Below are positions 20,700 through 33,260 of a stretch of DNA of 64,000 bases, piece by piece. The translations under genes were made by a program, and so were the position numbers. The notes under the pieces were generated by a model. It did no database searches, was not told the DNA's origin, and was given only the letters and a program-made list of their open reading frames with translations. The stretch comes from Odobenus rosmarus divergens. Taxonomy: Eukaryota > Chordata > Mammalia > Carnivora > Odobenidae. Positions within the stretch are counted from its first letter, which is position 1; every line of letters starts with the position of its first letter. Location: the NCBI RefSeq assembly GCF_000321225.1, contig NW_004450397.1:1093653-1157652 (forward strand), read 5' to 3'.

Positions 20700-22680
20700 A
20701 GGAAGTTAACAACTAGAGGACAGGATATGTTTCATTTTTTATCTCCTACAATTTCTAGCCAATGTAAGCTCTCAAAAATATTTACTCAATTGAATAAAGG
20801 AAAATAAAGGTCAAAGCAAACAGGGAAATCGTATTAATACAGAGTCGATATACACTTATTCATTGTAACAATCAAAATTCTTAACTAACCAATTTAAATA
20901 ATTTTCTTTAAATTAAACCTATTAATTTCAATGAAAATTTTCATTCAAAAGAGTAAAGATTTATACACTGAAAGCCTATGGAAAATGACTCTACAGTATT
21001 TCATCTGGCCATCAGACCACACAGCTAATATATTCATTGGCAATACTTAATATCAAAAGGGAGATCAGACACATACACAGAACTGAAAGTCAAAGAACAT
21101 AAGACAAGGAATCAAACAATAGATTTCTTCTTCTGAGTAAATATAAAAGGGAAAAAGGTATAATGGACATTCGGACATTTGTAGGAAAGCACTGATGAAA
21201 CTTCCTGAAGGGAGAAGTAATGTCTAAACTGAAGTTATTTCTGAACTTAGAAGTCAATAGCATTCTTAATGAGAGTTTGATACTGATTAAGTACCAAAAC
21301 AGTCACTAAAACACTCTTCTCCATGTAAGGACAGATAGGATTACATTTTAGGGACATCTGAAAAAGTAAAAATTTCAGAAATTTTAGCAAAGGGGAAAAC
21401 ATTATATTTCCCCACAAATTAGCATTTTGAAAACACCTTCAAGAACTTCCCAGTCTTATGTGTGAAAAATCATGGTTAAACTTAAAACCAACTTGAACAC
21501 TTGGCATTTCCAGAGAATGCAGGGACACTATTCTAATAAACACCTATGTGGTTAGTTGCTAGCAGGTCAGTATAATCAGCCATTCATTTTGAGTATTCAG
21601 GTACTTAGGAGAAATGTGATTAAAGTCATCAACAATATTGCTACTCTAAGACAATTTTTCCCTGTTTTCTGGTAAAAAAGCAAAATTAATTAGAAGACTC
21701 ACATTGGTCTTCCACTGTGTAATCATGGTTTTCAACACAAATCTAGGAAATTGAGTTTCTAAAAACAGAATGATAATGGAATTATCCCTTTGGTTCAGAC
21801 AGATAATAGTGGGTGCAATGACTTTCTGCTTCTATTTTGATGGAAATTATTGAATTACATATAAACTAAATAACTGAAAAAAGAAATATAAGGTGATATT
21901 TTTTGTGATAATAATACAAGGAGATGGAGTACAGAGAGAAAAGAAAAAAAATTGTTGAGAATGTAAACTATTAATATGGACACTTAAAAGATAGCAAATT
22001 GAATTAAATATGGAAATTACATGGATTTAATATAATACACTAGATATAATTTAGATATAGGAAAGACAATACTATATCTAGAGGTGAAAGTTAGTTCTTT
22101 CTCTTAATCTGTGCAAACCAGAGTTACCACCTTTTCACCCTTTGAAGTAAAAGGATCGGAGGGGTTGGACACATAGTAGTCAGCAAATGATTTATTCAGT
22201 ATTCACAAGAAACAAAATACTAGAAAAGGTTTTGGAGAAAGAATATTCTTTATGAAAGAAGATAGTTTACCTGCTCTAGATTCTTGAAAATATCAACACA
22301 TTATCCAAAAAATGAATTTTTGGTAAAATTTGATAAAAGTGTTTATGGGCTCTTTTAGCATACAAAAGACCTTTTGCAAGATGCTCAGGCTCTCTGAACC
22401 TCAACTCTCCTATCTGTGAAAGTGGAGAAATAATGGCTAATTGCTGGAATCTATGAAAAGTACATGAAAGAATATAGGTATATTCTCCAGAATATCTTCC
22501 AGTTAACATTTTCTTTGTGGAACTCACTTTGGTTTATCATATCCAAATTTTAGAGAGTGGACATATTTCTCAAAATAATATATTTGGCTGATGTTTACAA
22601 AGAAACAATGTATGTGCCCAAACTAACTACATTTTTAACAAAATACTACATGAGAAAATCTTGAATTACCTTCTAAAAAC
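20700..22680. other. AT-rich unique sequence, nothing recognised
   Basis: No repeat ends, RNA gene or exon-like structure that I can support. Scattered (A)n and (AT)n only. Confidence 0.45.
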
Positions 22681-22682
22681 AA

Positions 22683-22735
22683 TTGCTAGACCATCAGAAT
22701 CACCCGTAGAAGTTTTGAAAATAGACTGTCAACAA
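22683..22735 (-). mobile_element. MER5A-like DNA transposon fragment
   Basis: 'accatcagaatcacccgtag' followed by 'aagttttgaaaatagact' resembles the antisense 'catcagaatcacctggaggg...ttgttaaaaca' part of MER5A. Only about 50 bp remain. Confidence 0.5.
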
Positions 22736-22739
22736 AGTG

Positions 22740-24160
22740 AATATATAGTATGTTTCCACCCACATAAACAACTGCGTAAGAATCAATATGTTGATTGGTG
22801 AACAATTGATAGTTTAATTATTTTACTTCCTAATGTGATTGTGTGTTCTTCACACATAGGCAGTTTCTTTGTCTTATTTACCTTTTAGGACACTGATTGA
22901 GGGCTTTGGGTGGGCAAGTAACACATGAAAATACTTCATATATTTATAAAAAGGGAAATAGTCTACCAGTTAGTATATTGTGCAGAGCATCAGATTTTCA
23001 TGAATGTGTCACTGACATTAAGCAGTTGATGCCTATATATCCAACGTAACTACCACTTAGTAGGGGATCAAAATATGTGAGGAATCTTATAGCAAACCAT
23101 GATAAGAGAAAGAAAACATTCATTATCACTATATATTTTTGAGAATGTTGTTGCTAAACATAGTATAATAGAATATTTACCTCCCAGAACTGTCATGAAA
23201 AGAAGTCCATGCTCAGAATTATAATTTCACTATTTTTAAGTAAAATGTACATATTTAAACCCTATTTTTGTTAAAAAATGTTACTTTGTAAAAAAAATAC
23301 TTGAAGCTACTTTCAATATTTTTGATGGATATACATAAAATATCAACATGTGTGCTCTTTTGTCTGGAAATAGCTTGTGTTCATATAGAGTGGCCACAGT
23401 TTCATTTAAGATTTTGCAATCTGTTGCCATATTTTACTCTTCTTGTGTATCTGCTGTGATTGCCAAGCATCATATCAATAAACAAACTCTTTTAGAGAGA
23501 ACCATACAGTGCTAAGAATAGCTAAATAAGCTATATAGAGGCTCTGAGTATGCATAGAATAGCTATAGTTTTCTATTTTTGTGGAGAGGGTAAGGATCAT
23601 CTTAACAGTTAGGTCATAACCCCTTTCACTTATTTGTGATTGCCCTAAGAAGTATTTAATCTATTTGTAATATTTAATGATATTGGTGTTATGGAATTGA
23701 GCCAGCCTACAGTTGAATTAATTTCTGATTATGTTTAATAATTAAAAATCACATAATTTTCCTTCCTATACACATAAAATTTTTACTTAAAATCCTTATG
23801 AAAATAATGTGAAGAAACAGCTTGAAAGACATCCAAGAAACGGAAAGCAAAACTAGAAACATGTCCTCAAGAGATAAACGATTAAAAATAGTTGTAGCAA
23901 GAACGCCAATATTTTCTTTCATAATCCCCAATATTTTGTACTTTCTACACTCACTTAGTCATCTATACTCTCTCCTTTGATATACTTATCTTTTTGGCCA
24001 AAATTGGTCATTTTGAAGTAATAGAAATACATGATAGAATTTTAGAGACATGTCACTTAGAGACCATTGAGGTGTTTTATTCACCTCTATATCCCCAGGA
24101 TGTGTTCCCAGATTCCCACAGCAGGCATTCAAAACATGTTTTTGAATAAATATATTAATC
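22740..24160. other. AT-rich unique sequence, L2 trace at right end
   Basis: Nothing gene-like. 24068-24150 ('ttcacctctatatccccagg ... ttttgaataaatatatt') resembles a sense L2 3' end. Confidence 0.45.
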
Positions 24161-24445
24161 AATCTAGTGTTTCCCAACCTTTTTCAAATCGTAGAACACA
24201 TGGGAAAACACAGAACACATGCCATTTTGTATGGCACTCTTGGGTAAATGGAGGAGGCTTCTCATGGCCAAAGATCACTGGCCCAAAGATTCTGGCCAGC
24301 CTATGCCCTGTCCTGCTGCTTTGAGTGGCAGGAGAGGGACTGGAAGCCAAATCTACAGAACTCCATTTAGAGAGATCCATTGGAAGATGCCAAGCCTAAC
24401 TATACTGGGAGCGGGAGGGGAAAACACTGCTTCCAAAAGTGGCTA
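24161..24445. other. Locally GC-richer segment, unassigned
   Basis: Richer in GC than its neighbours and open in several short frames on both strands (24067-24446). The beginning 'tagtgtttcccaaccttttt' resembles the start of a hAT-type repeat ('cagtgtttctcaacctttttt'), so it is probably an old DNA-transposon remnant rather than an exon. Confidence 0.35.
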
Positions 24446-27440
24446 AAGTTCTAAAACCTAGCTCTTAATTTATTCTGAAGAAAATTTAACCAAAAACACT
24501 GGACTAAGTTGTATTTTTCCAAACTACTTAGCATTTTTAAGTTACATATTTGCTTTGTTTTCCTATGGCAATGAATCTTAGTGACACCTAAATATATATG
24601 CAGCAGCAGCATGACATCAGAGACACCTTTGGCATTTGCTTATGGATAATATTGCCTTTGAATTTCAGTAGCCAATAGTGGTGTCTGGCTACTATTTGAC
24701 TTTTGACTATCTAGTACAATCCCTAGATGTTTGCTGAGGATCTGCTTTCCTATGCCAGGGTCATTTCCAAGACTTTAAGGACTTGCCCAGATTAAGGAAT
24801 TCATCCTGTGATCCATGACTTAGCACAAATTTTGGATCCTGGCTGGATACACAAAGGAAAGAAGACAGTAAATGGGTGGGAAAAGAACATTTTTGGAATG
24901 CTATGCAACATGAGTGCCTTTTATCTTCTATCCTCTTTGCTCCATCAAGGATGAGATACCTCTTTAGAACCATAATCATGGGCTAAAATGTCTCATGTTC
25001 TGTTTGGCATATTTTTGTTCAATTATCAGAAAAATCAATTATCAGCAAAAATAATAAGTCCCCTCAGTTAACATTCATCCCACTTAACTAATAAATAAGG
25101 TATAAGTCATCATCTTCTGAAATGACTTTAAACATAAAGGTGTTCCCTTTATTATGTTAACATTTAAATAATGTGCTTCCTTCATATAATCATCAAAGAC
25201 AAAATCAACAACAAAAATGTCGTCAAGCTTGCTGAGCAATCGTGAAATTATGCATGTATGTATGGAGTGAAGCATTTACATAACAGGAGATAATATATCA
25301 AACATAACATCAGAATATTGTGGCAAGGGTGGGAATAAAGTGAATATGAACTGGCCTCTGAGAGGGAAAATAAATTCATTAAGTAAGAACCAGTGGAACA
25401 TTTTGGATCAACAAAGTTCTGACTCATGTTGCAAAAGAGAACTTCCTAATTCTCACACTACACCCTTCTCCTTGAGTCAGTAATAATCAAATTGGGGTAG
25501 ATATTCCATGAAGTTAATATTGAACATCTATTATATGTTTCAGAAGCTCTTAAGGAAAACAGACAAAATGTTTGATTTCATGGGGTCTGCATTGTAAATA
25601 CACAATATGCCAACTGATGATAATAACAATGAAGAAAAATAAAACAAGGGATAGAATTAGAATTATGGGATCAAGGTGAGCGTTTTGATAGGGTTGTCAA
25701 AGATCTCCTTACAAAAAGAAGGCAAAGTATAAGGAATTGGGGTAGGGAGGGAGGTGAATACAGAAGTGGGAAAATAAGGAGCTTATTTTTCATTGCTATA
25801 TTTTCTCAGGGGAAAAAAAAAAAAAGCAATACAACGAGCTGAGAGTGGAAGTTTGAGGATCAAAGAGAAGGTATAAAATAACTTGGGAAATGAATTGACC
25901 TGAGGGAAGCAGGGAGGTTGCTGGACAACACTGAGGACGCACCTCATACTTGTGATCATTTTAAACTATTACCAGTCCATGTAGCCACGCATTTTTCTCT
26001 AGCTACAGAAAGTGGGTCAGCTACAGGTGGAGGATGAGTAGAAAGATGGGTTTAATTAGTTTTGGGGTTTGGGGGCAAGAACTTCAGGAGAGGGAAGCAA
26101 GGAAGGTGAGTGTGATCACCATGACGGATCACAGAATATGAGGCAATGAAATGAGGCTGGGCTGGTGGTATGGATAGTGAAAAGGAGACTGAGCAATGGC
26201 TCAGAAATCCCTGTGTGGTTGAACTGAACTCGGAGCATTGCCTAGGGAAGCTGAAAGATAACTTCTGTACCCAAAAGTATGAAAAGGCCTTGAGAAGGTT
26301 GGAAACGCAGACTAAATACTGAGTAAACATGGTGATAAAGTCTTTCTCCTGAGTGCCTAGTAAAGCTCTCAGGAGAAATAAGCAAACAAAAGAAACAAAA
26401 CTAAAAAATAACGACTCTATCCAGAAAAATACAAACATGATCATTGCTTTTTTGTACCCTAGTGACCAGTGTCAGTAAGCGTGTGTGTTTGTGTGTGTAC
26501 ATACGTATTTTTATGCCTCACGCTGCTAGAGATTGAAATCAAAATTTTACACTTAGATTGACTTCCTAGAGAAAATTCAGCACTGAACAAAACTCTAAAA
26601 TATTCTCTTTATCTGCATTCTTGACACAGATCATTGTTCTGGGTGGGTTACTTGTCTCCCCCCCCCCATCCACCCTTAAAACTTCTTAGCCAGACTAAAA
26701 GATCATTGTTTGCTTTATATTACCTAGCCAAATTATCTTTTTCTATGATTACTGAACTCTGACAATGGCAGTTTGTTTTCTTTCCTTGTCTTTATTGTAT
26801 AATTTAAGTCTTTTCTCAAATTTCATGTTTCAAAAGATAATTCTGACATCTAGACTTTCTTAGCAGGTGGGGGAGTGATTCTGAAACCAATGAATAAAAC
26901 TTGCATATGATTTTTCTAATTACGATTAGGAATACAAAGATTTATGTACACATTCTCAGGTTGGGTAAATAAATAAGTACGTTGGAATGGCAGTGAGGCA
27001 ACTCACCATACCTCCCCTCAAAAGTAACTTTGAAATTAGATGTTCTTCCAAAAACTGGACTAATCTTCTGCACATAAAGGAGAATACCAAGCAATCCTAT
27101 GAATGCAGAGTTCTGGGTACCCCAATCACAGTGCATTAAGTCTCATCAGACAGTACAAGTATGATCTAATTGTAGCCAAGAAAGGTGTGCTCTAATCATT
27201 ATGTTGTTCCAGGCCTAAAGAAAAACTATGTAACATAGAGATGTATGATAGCACCCTGAAAAAAAAACGGAAGTAGATCCCCAACTGTAGTTCTCACCCA
27301 CTGTTGTAACATCTGGCAGCAAAAGATGGGAAACTTATCCTGAACTTTGAAAGGGAAAACTGAGAAAAAAACGCATATATAAATTAAAAGAATTAAGGCC
27401 CCCAATACCTTGTAAACATAGTGTTGCAATGGTGATTTTT
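24446..27440. other. Mostly unique sequence with weak L2 relics
   Basis: No supported gene. 25510-25620 and parts of 25700-26350 resemble antisense L2 ('gaacatctattatatgtttc', 'gaggctgggctggtggtatg'). The minus-strand open frame at 26052-26444 is a reading of that purine-rich antisense L2-like DNA, not a protein. A C-run lies at about 26658-26667. Confidence 0.45.
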
Positions 27441-27444
27441 TTAG

Positions 27445-27715
27445 AATTCTTTTTTTTTTTTTTTAGTGTAGCTGACACCAAATGTTCCATTAGTTTCAGG
27501 TGTACAATTTAGTGATTTGACAGATTTATTCATTATGCTATGTTCACCACAAGTATAGCCATCTATCCTGTTATATCACTATTACAATATCATTGACTAT
27601 ATTCCTTACGCTGTGCCTTTTATTCCTGTGGCTTATTCATTTCATACCTGGAAGTCTGTATCTCCCACTTCCCTTCACCCACCCACCTTCCCTCTGGCAA
27701 CCATCAGTGTCTGTA
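27445..27715 (-). mobile_element. L1M-type LINE 3' end (antisense)
   Basis: Poly(T) followed by 'ttccattagtttcaggtgta', 'caatttagtgatttgacaga', 'ttacaatatcattgactata', 'cttattcatttcatacctgg' and 'aagtctgtatctcccacttc', a well-known antisense L1MA/L1MB 3' terminus shared across placental mammals. 5' truncated. Confidence 0.88.
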
Positions 27716-27792
27716 CCCCTTCAGCAATAAAGCGGCAGTTAGTTATGAATGAAGTCTTTTCTATTTTACAAGAGTAAACCTAGCATTATATA

Positions 27793-27984
27793 TATTTTTT
27801 TAAAGATTTTATTTATTTGAGAGAGAGAGAATGAGAGACAGAGAGCACAAGAGGGAAGAGGGTCAGAGGGAGAAGCAGACTCCCCGCTGAGCGGGGAGCC
27901 CGATGCGGGACTCGATTCCGGGACTCCAGGATCATGACCTGAGCCGAAGGCAGTCGCTTAACCAACTGAGCCACCCAGGCACCC
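27793..27984 (-). mobile_element. CAN/SINEC SINE with TSD
   Basis: Antisense copy: T-rich tail 'ttaaagattttatttatttg', GA-rich tract, then the core (ggatcatgacctgagccgaa) and the head ending 'tgagccacccaggcacccc'. The TSD CTAGCATTATAT lies at 27780-27791 and 27985-27996. Confidence 0.96.
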
Positions 27985-27997
27985 CTAGCATTATATT

Positions 27998-28236
27998 TTT
28001 TATAAACATTTTATTATGGAAAAATCAACATACAAACCTAACAGAAAGTCATACAGTAGGTACTTCCGTATCCACCATCAGGATTAGCATGACCTTTTGT
28101 GCTCCTCTCCCCCCGCTCATTATTCTTCTCTTTCTTTCCCCTGCTCCACTCCCCCCACACCACTTTCTCCCCTCTCTTTTTCCTCTCTCTAAAATTAAAC
28201 TCTTACAAATATGGCCATCCTTCGTCTTTCTCCCTC
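27998..28236. repeat. Old L1-like sequence, left of U4 copy
   Basis: 'ttttattatggaaaaatcaa' with 'catacaaacctaacagaaag' and 'ccaccatcaggattagcat' resembles the antisense 3' region of an old L1. It grades into a C/T-rich tract (28100-28235). The short open frames here are pyrimidine-tract artefacts. Confidence 0.4.
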
Positions 28237-28334
28237 TTTCCGTACTCCGCTTTGCGCAGTGGCAGTATCGTAGCCAATGAGGTTTATCCAAGGCGCGATT
28301 ATTGCTAATTGAAAACTTTTCCGTTTCCGTACTC
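28237..28334. repeat. Target-site duplication pair flanking the U4 copy
   Basis: TTTCCGTACTC occurs at 28237-28247 and again at 28324-28334, immediately before and (after one G) after the U4 segment. Both copies are perfect. Confidence 0.93.
28248..28322 (+). pseudogene. RNU4 (pseudogene): U4 snRNA retropseudogene, 3'-truncated
   Basis: Matches nucleotides 1-75 of vertebrate U4 snRNA, with differences only at position 1 (A to C) and position 43 (G to A, base 28290). It covers the stem II strand, the whole 5' stem-loop (k-turn region bound by 15.5K/NHP2L1) and stem I, then stops before the central domain; the 3' stem-loop and Sm site are missing. There is no poly(A) tail. The flanks carry an 11-bp direct repeat TTTCCGTACTC (28237-28247 and 28324-28334), so it entered by LINE-type retroposition. 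No snRNA promoter (PSE) is evident in the C/T-rich 5' flank, so it should not be a functional U4 gene. Confidence 0.96.
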
Positions 28335-28550
28335 AGCTAAGTCTCCTCTGTCCCAGAGTTCTTATTCATTATTCCTATTTTTTTATTTACTTACTACTTA
28401 GAAATGCTTCCACAAACAATGCACCCTCTTATTTTAGACGTTTTTGAATATGATAAATTACATCATATTGCATGTATCCTTTTCAACTAAACATAGTATT
28501 TTTGAAATATACATAGAGATCTTACTGAAATGTATATAGAGTGCGGCCAT
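28335..28550. repeat. Old L1-like sequence, right of U4 copy
   Basis: Continues the AT-rich old repeat interrupted by the U4 insertion ('gaaatgcttccacaaacaat', 'catattgcatgtatcctttt', resembling antisense old LINE 3' DNA). Assignment is weak. Confidence 0.35.
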
Positions 28551-28552
28551 GA

Positions 28553-28872
28553 ACTGAAAGTTTATATCCTCCCAATTTCACATGTTGAAGGCCTAATCCC
28601 CAATACAATAGTATTTGGAGGTGTAAACGTTGGGAGGCAAATAGAGTTAGATGAGGTCAGGAGGGTGGGTGGAGTTTCGATGATGGGATTAATGCCTTTA
28701 TAAGAAGAAACCAAAGAGCTTGCCTCTCTCTCCACCATGTGAGGATACATCAAGAAGGCAACCATCTCCAACCCAAGAAGAGGGCTTGCACCAGACACTG
28801 GATCTGCTAGCACCTTGATCTTGGGCTTTCCAGTCTCCAGAACTGCGAGAAAGAGGCACCAGAAGAGAAATT
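28553..28872 (+). repeat. Old LTR/MaLR-like interspersed repeat
   Basis: Carries the familiar series 'cacatgttgaaggcctaatc', 'cccaatacaatagtatttgg', 'gaggtcaggagggtgg', 'ttataagaagaaac', 'accatgtgaggatacatcaa' and 'cttccagcctccagaactgcgag'-like text (28826-28852). This is a widespread placental repeat of LTR type. An antisense open frame (28562-28894) is incidental. Confidence 0.6.
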
Positions 28873-28899
28873 GTCCCCCTATACTAAGTATCACTAAAT

Positions 28900-30640
28900 G
28901 CTGGGTTTAAGTATATGAACATTTTATGGTAGTTATTGTAAAACTGCTCTCTGAAATGTTTGGAATTTACACTGTAACAGCAATAGCTAAGGGTTCCTGT
29001 TTCCCCCCATCTTCACTAACACCAATAGTTAGTAATATGATTATTATTATTAACTTTTCCATTCTGTTGGATATGAAAAGGTATCTTATTGTTATTTCCC
29101 TTTACATTTCCTCGGCTGTTAGTAAAGTCCTGCATCACATTTTCCTAAGCAATGTGTTAAGTGGTTCTATATAGTAATTCCATGAGATGTCATATCAAGG
29201 TATTATGTTTCTCATGTTGGTCCAGTATGTGAGCACTACTAATGATTCTGGGTGGAGGAGAGAGAAGGTCATAATCTCTGAACTTCAAACTGGAACTACA
29301 AGTCTTGGGGGATGTTGACTAAATGAGAACCTGAAGAAAGAAATAAAAATACAGTCGTGAAGACTCCAACTTCCCTACCAACCTTAAAGGACTTATATGA
29401 CAATGTGAATGGTCTTTAATGAATTTAATTTTCAGGTTGTACAGAAGTGAACTATTAGGCTGTCTCACTTGTACAATAAAGACTAATAATTAACTCATTG
29501 CTAGTGGTGGGTGACAATTAATATGATGCTAGTTAGAGATTTCTGAAGAGAACAATGGGCTTTTACAGTTTACCAAGGCATGGCATGAAGTAGGCTGTTG
29601 TCTGTATCAGATACCATCAATGCCCCTGCCTCAGCCTCTAGATCAATTGTGAAGAATTTCTTTTTTTATTGAAGTGATCAAAAGTGTCTATATAGAAGAG
29701 TCATGGAATGGACTCCCCTTGCACTCCAAATCAAATCTTCTCAGCTCCACTTCTTATTCTATCTAGCCACTGCTGCAGAGACAGGTCTGTAACAGCTGCA
29801 ACCTGACCATACCTTACATCAGGCCCAGATGGAGGGCCTCTGCCTACCTTCCTGTACAGCCAAGGCTTTCTCTGACACCACACTGTGGGACACCTAAGGA
29901 AACCCACCCCTCACTCATGCACTTGCATCTTGGAGTGCATGGGAGTTGATGATTCATGGGACAGCCCTTGGCTAATGGGCATGGGATCAATAGATAATTG
30001 CTTCTCTTTTCCAAGTGAACTGTCCTGGTACATTATAAGGATCTAGGAATCAGTCTGGTCTTTAAGGTTGATTTAAAAAAAAAAAAAAAAGGAGACTCCA
30101 GCAAAGCAGACTATGAAGGAAATCTAAGTGAGATAAGAAGAAAATCAGGAGACAGAAAGGAATAATTGTGGGAGCAAATTCTTATGGGGATGGGAGTGAG
30201 ACATAGTATGTAAGTGGAGGGTTTAGCTATAGTTTGGAACAGAGAAAGTGCATCCATTGTAACAAGATGAAAGTTAAAATATATGAGTACAGGGGTGAGC
30301 TAGATTGTAAATATGGTAGCAGGTGTATGAAGTTCTCTTCTGATTTCCTTAATTAATTCAGGTAAATTTAAAGCATTGTTATCAGCTAAAGGTGGGGAAA
30401 GATGAAGGGATTTGGGATGGGGTTTGATAACAGAGAGGAAGAGATGTTTAATAAAGAGAAGAGAGAAGAGGAGGGGAATAATAGTCCTGGAGAATGAAGG
30501 AGTGAGGTAACTGGGGAAAGTATCAGAATTAATGGCAACCCCTGTCTTTATATCTTTTCCCATGCACGAACCCATTTTAAAAATACCTTTCCATAATTAT
30601 TACAACTTTAAACCCTGCATTCTTAGAACATTTTAGTCTA
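28900..30640. other. Unique sequence, no gene seen
   Basis: Holds an A-run (30074-30089) and a purine-rich section at 30100-30540. 29620-29960 is slightly GC-richer but shows no coherent frame or paired splice sites. The minus-strand open frame at 30300-30575 is a purine-tract reading. Confidence 0.4.
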
Positions 30641-30642
30641 CT

Positions 30643-30836
30643 GCAGTAGTTCTCAAAGTGTGGTCTCTGGACCAGCAACATCAGCAACACCTGGAAACTT
30701 ATTAGAAAGGAAAATACTGAGGCCCTCCCCAGACCTGCTGAGACTGAAACTGTGTGGCTGGGCCCAGTGATCTGTGTTTTAATAAACCCTCCAGGTGATT
30801 CTTACAAGAGCCAAAGGTTGAGATCCATTGGCCTAT
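30643..30836 (+). mobile_element. MER5A (hAT-Charlie nonautonomous DNA transposon)
   Basis: Nearly full-length: begins 'cagtagttctcaaagtgtgg', continues 'accagcaacatcagcaacac', 'cctccccagacctgctgaga', 'gggcccagtgatctgtgttt' and 'ccctccaggtgattcttaca', and ends 'aggttgagatccattg'. The ends are the imperfect inverted repeats typical of MER5A (CAGTRGTTCTCAA). Confidence 0.93.
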
Positions 30837-30839
30837 GGT

Positions 30840-31413
30840 GTGTCCTTATTTAATTTACCTTTGCACAAATTATCTGTGCACAGATGATTTATAAAATTAT
30901 TCTTTTAAAATAAAAATGCTATAAGAGGATGAACACAAACTTTCATTTTAGAGTGTGTTAATATCTAGAACTATTTTCTTTAAAATATAAAGTCAAAGTA
31001 TTTAGTAAAATACCAGTTACACTACTTTTGAACCAAAGCTATTGTAATTAGTAAATTGAATTTGAGGCATTACAAAAATTCCTATAAAATGTAAAAAAAT
31101 ATTTTCTATATTGGTTAACTGATGCATAGCCTAATTTTCTCACTACATTTTTAAGAACTGACAGCTGTTGGTTCACATTATCATAACATTGAAATTAACA
31201 CTGGATGAAGCATAAATTTGCTCAGATTTAACACTGATATTTTAGATTGGAAACTGAACTGAACTTACAAAAAATAATAATTAATATATTGAATATCTTC
31301 TTATTTGATTTTTTGATATGCTAAATTACTAACCAATTTATATGTGTTTTCAATGCCATCAATATGACTAAGAACAGAAACCTTTTTTGAATAACGAGAT
31401 ACATTCTACAAAA
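30840..31413. other. AT-rich unique sequence
   Basis: No recognisable repeat or gene. Confidence 0.4.
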
Positions 31414-31425
31414 TAAGAAGAACTG

Positions 31426-31617
31426 GGGGTGCCCGGGTGGCTCAGATGGTTGAGCGTCTCCCTTCGGCTCAGGTCATGATCTTCAGGTCCGGAGATGGAG
31501 CCCCACATCGGACTCCCAGCTCAGCAGGCAGCCTGCTTCTCCCTCTCCCTCTGCCTCTCCCTCTGCTTGTGCTCTTTCTCTCTCTCAAATGAATAAATAA
31601 AAATCTTTTAAAAAAAG
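31426..31617 (+). mobile_element. CAN/SINEC SINE with TSD
   Basis: Sense copy: 'ggggtgcccgggtggctcag' head, 'ctcaggtcatgatcttcagg' core, long CT-rich part and AATAAATAAAAATC tail. It has a perfect 12-bp TSD TAAGAAGAACTG at 31414-31425 and 31618-31629. Confidence 0.97.
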
Positions 31618-32289
31618 TAAGAAGAACTGTAATGCAGACAGGGTATTTTTATTACTATTCAAATGCATGTTAAAAGTATTTCAATAACTTGATACTTAAA
31701 AGTGATTATAAAGTTGCAGCTCTATTATTGGTAGTTATTGATGAGAAATACAAAAGCAAAAAAAAATCTAAAATTTTTTTTTTATCAGTCTCAGTAAAGA
31801 AGTTTTAATGTCAGAATTGTTTGGATGCTATACAGGTTATCTTGAATATAATATATAGTACAAAAAAAGATTCTGTTGCCAAGAACATATCCCCCAGTAC
31901 ACTGTAAGAAAATGCCCCTTGATTTGGTCAGTAATAGAAAACACAATAGTGCTTTATATTGGAAACTCATCACTGATTCCCAATTTCTTACCATCTGGGG
32001 ATTGCTACAATCTATTCTATCTCCCTCAATGTCTGATACCCACTCAGGAATTATTTGCTACACATTTTAACGAAGTGATCATCATCATAATCATCATCAG
32101 AAGTATATATTAAGTATTGACTGGTGTAAAAATGAATAAAAGATACACAGCTTTGTCTCCTTGGAGCAAAATAAAAACAAGAAGTTTCACTGCATTTTGC
32201 TGGGTTTTTTTGTATTGTTCCTATGTTCTCTTCCTCATTTTTCTCTTTGTCCAATTGCTCCTATGACATTACAATTTAAATAATATTTA

Positions 32290-32495
32290 ATCAAGCTGAC
32301 ATGAGATGATATCTGAAATTTGCTATAAAATACTCCTGAGGTGGGTATGGGGGAGGGGTGGGAGAGAATATAAATGAAATAAGATTTGATATTTATTGGT
32401 AACTGTCAAACCTGGATCAATGGGTACATAGAGGTTTGTTACTCTTCTATTACTATTGAATATATTTGAGTTCTTCCATAATAAAAAAAAGTTTA
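32290..32495 (+). mobile_element. Old L1 3' end (L1MC/L1ME-like)
   Basis: 'gatcaatgggtacatagagg', 'ttactcttctattactattg' and 'cttccataataaaaaaaag' match the sense end of old L1 ('gatgggtacatgggggttca ... ttcataataaaaagtt'). Confidence 0.65.
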
Positions 32496-32499
32496 ACTA

Positions 32500-33010
32500 C
32501 ATTTAGTATCATTAGGAAACTAGAATTTTACTGAAAACCTTGAAAAAACTGGAGGCATACGGGAGTGTTACAAAACAAAGATTGGGAATTAATGTTGATG
32601 CTTATGGAACAAATTTTCACAGTAAGAATTAAAAAAAAGAAAAGAAAAAAAAACAAAATCTGGTAGTAAGTAGATAGCATAATAATCTTTCTAGAGATTG
32701 ATAGGGAAATAGCACCAATTTTCTCATCACTTTCAATTTGTGGTAATTATGAATAATTCCAAAGTCTCCCCAGGGTGTTTCCAGGGTGTTTTGACATCTG
32801 AACTGAACTCAGTTTCCGATGCAGCCTGTTACCACGGGCAACAGCTCAGCTCCAGCCTGGGTCTGTGCTGTCTACCAAGGCACCATGTTGGACAAGGCAT
32901 GTATGGAAATAAAGACTGGTGGAATGAGGTGAAGGCTAAGATTTTGAAAGAGAATTATACTAATGAGCTCCACAACTAGATGAAATCACAGAGCTTTCAT
33001 AGGCATCTTA
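32500..33010. other. Unique sequence, nothing recognised
   Basis: A GC-richer patch at 32800-32930 has an open frame but no splice context or known motif. Confidence 0.4.
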
Positions 33011-33019
33011 CCAAAGCAT

Positions 33020-33260
33020 AAGGAACACAAATTTTAGAGTCCGCAGGCCTGTGTTTGAATTCCTTGTCTGTCTCTCACTTCGTCACAAGGGATAACTTTT
33101 CCTCTGAAGTTTTGTTTTTTTTGTTTTTGTTTTTGTTTATTTGTTCTCACTTGTAAAACGGGAATGATAATACATATTGGAAAGAGGTGTTGTAAGGGTT
33201 GAGTAATACTGTGTCTGTAACACTCCTAGGACATAGGAGATGATATAGGAAACAATAATG
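33020..33260 (+). repeat. MIR SINE
   Basis: Sense MIR with 'gagtccgcaggcctgtgttt', 'gaattccttgtctg', an expanded (GTTTTT)n insertion at 33110-33140, then 'cacttgtaaaacgggaatga' and 'ggtgttgtaagggttgagta'. Confidence 0.8.

Noticed and set aside
26052..26444. 130-codon minus-strand frame
   Set aside because: It is Phe/Ser-rich and reads antisense to purine-rich, L2-like DNA, with no domain or splice context.
28049..28308. Overlapping frames on both strands around the U4 copy
   Set aside because: They arise from a C/T-rich tract and cross the U4 retropseudogene boundary, so they cannot be one ancestral gene.
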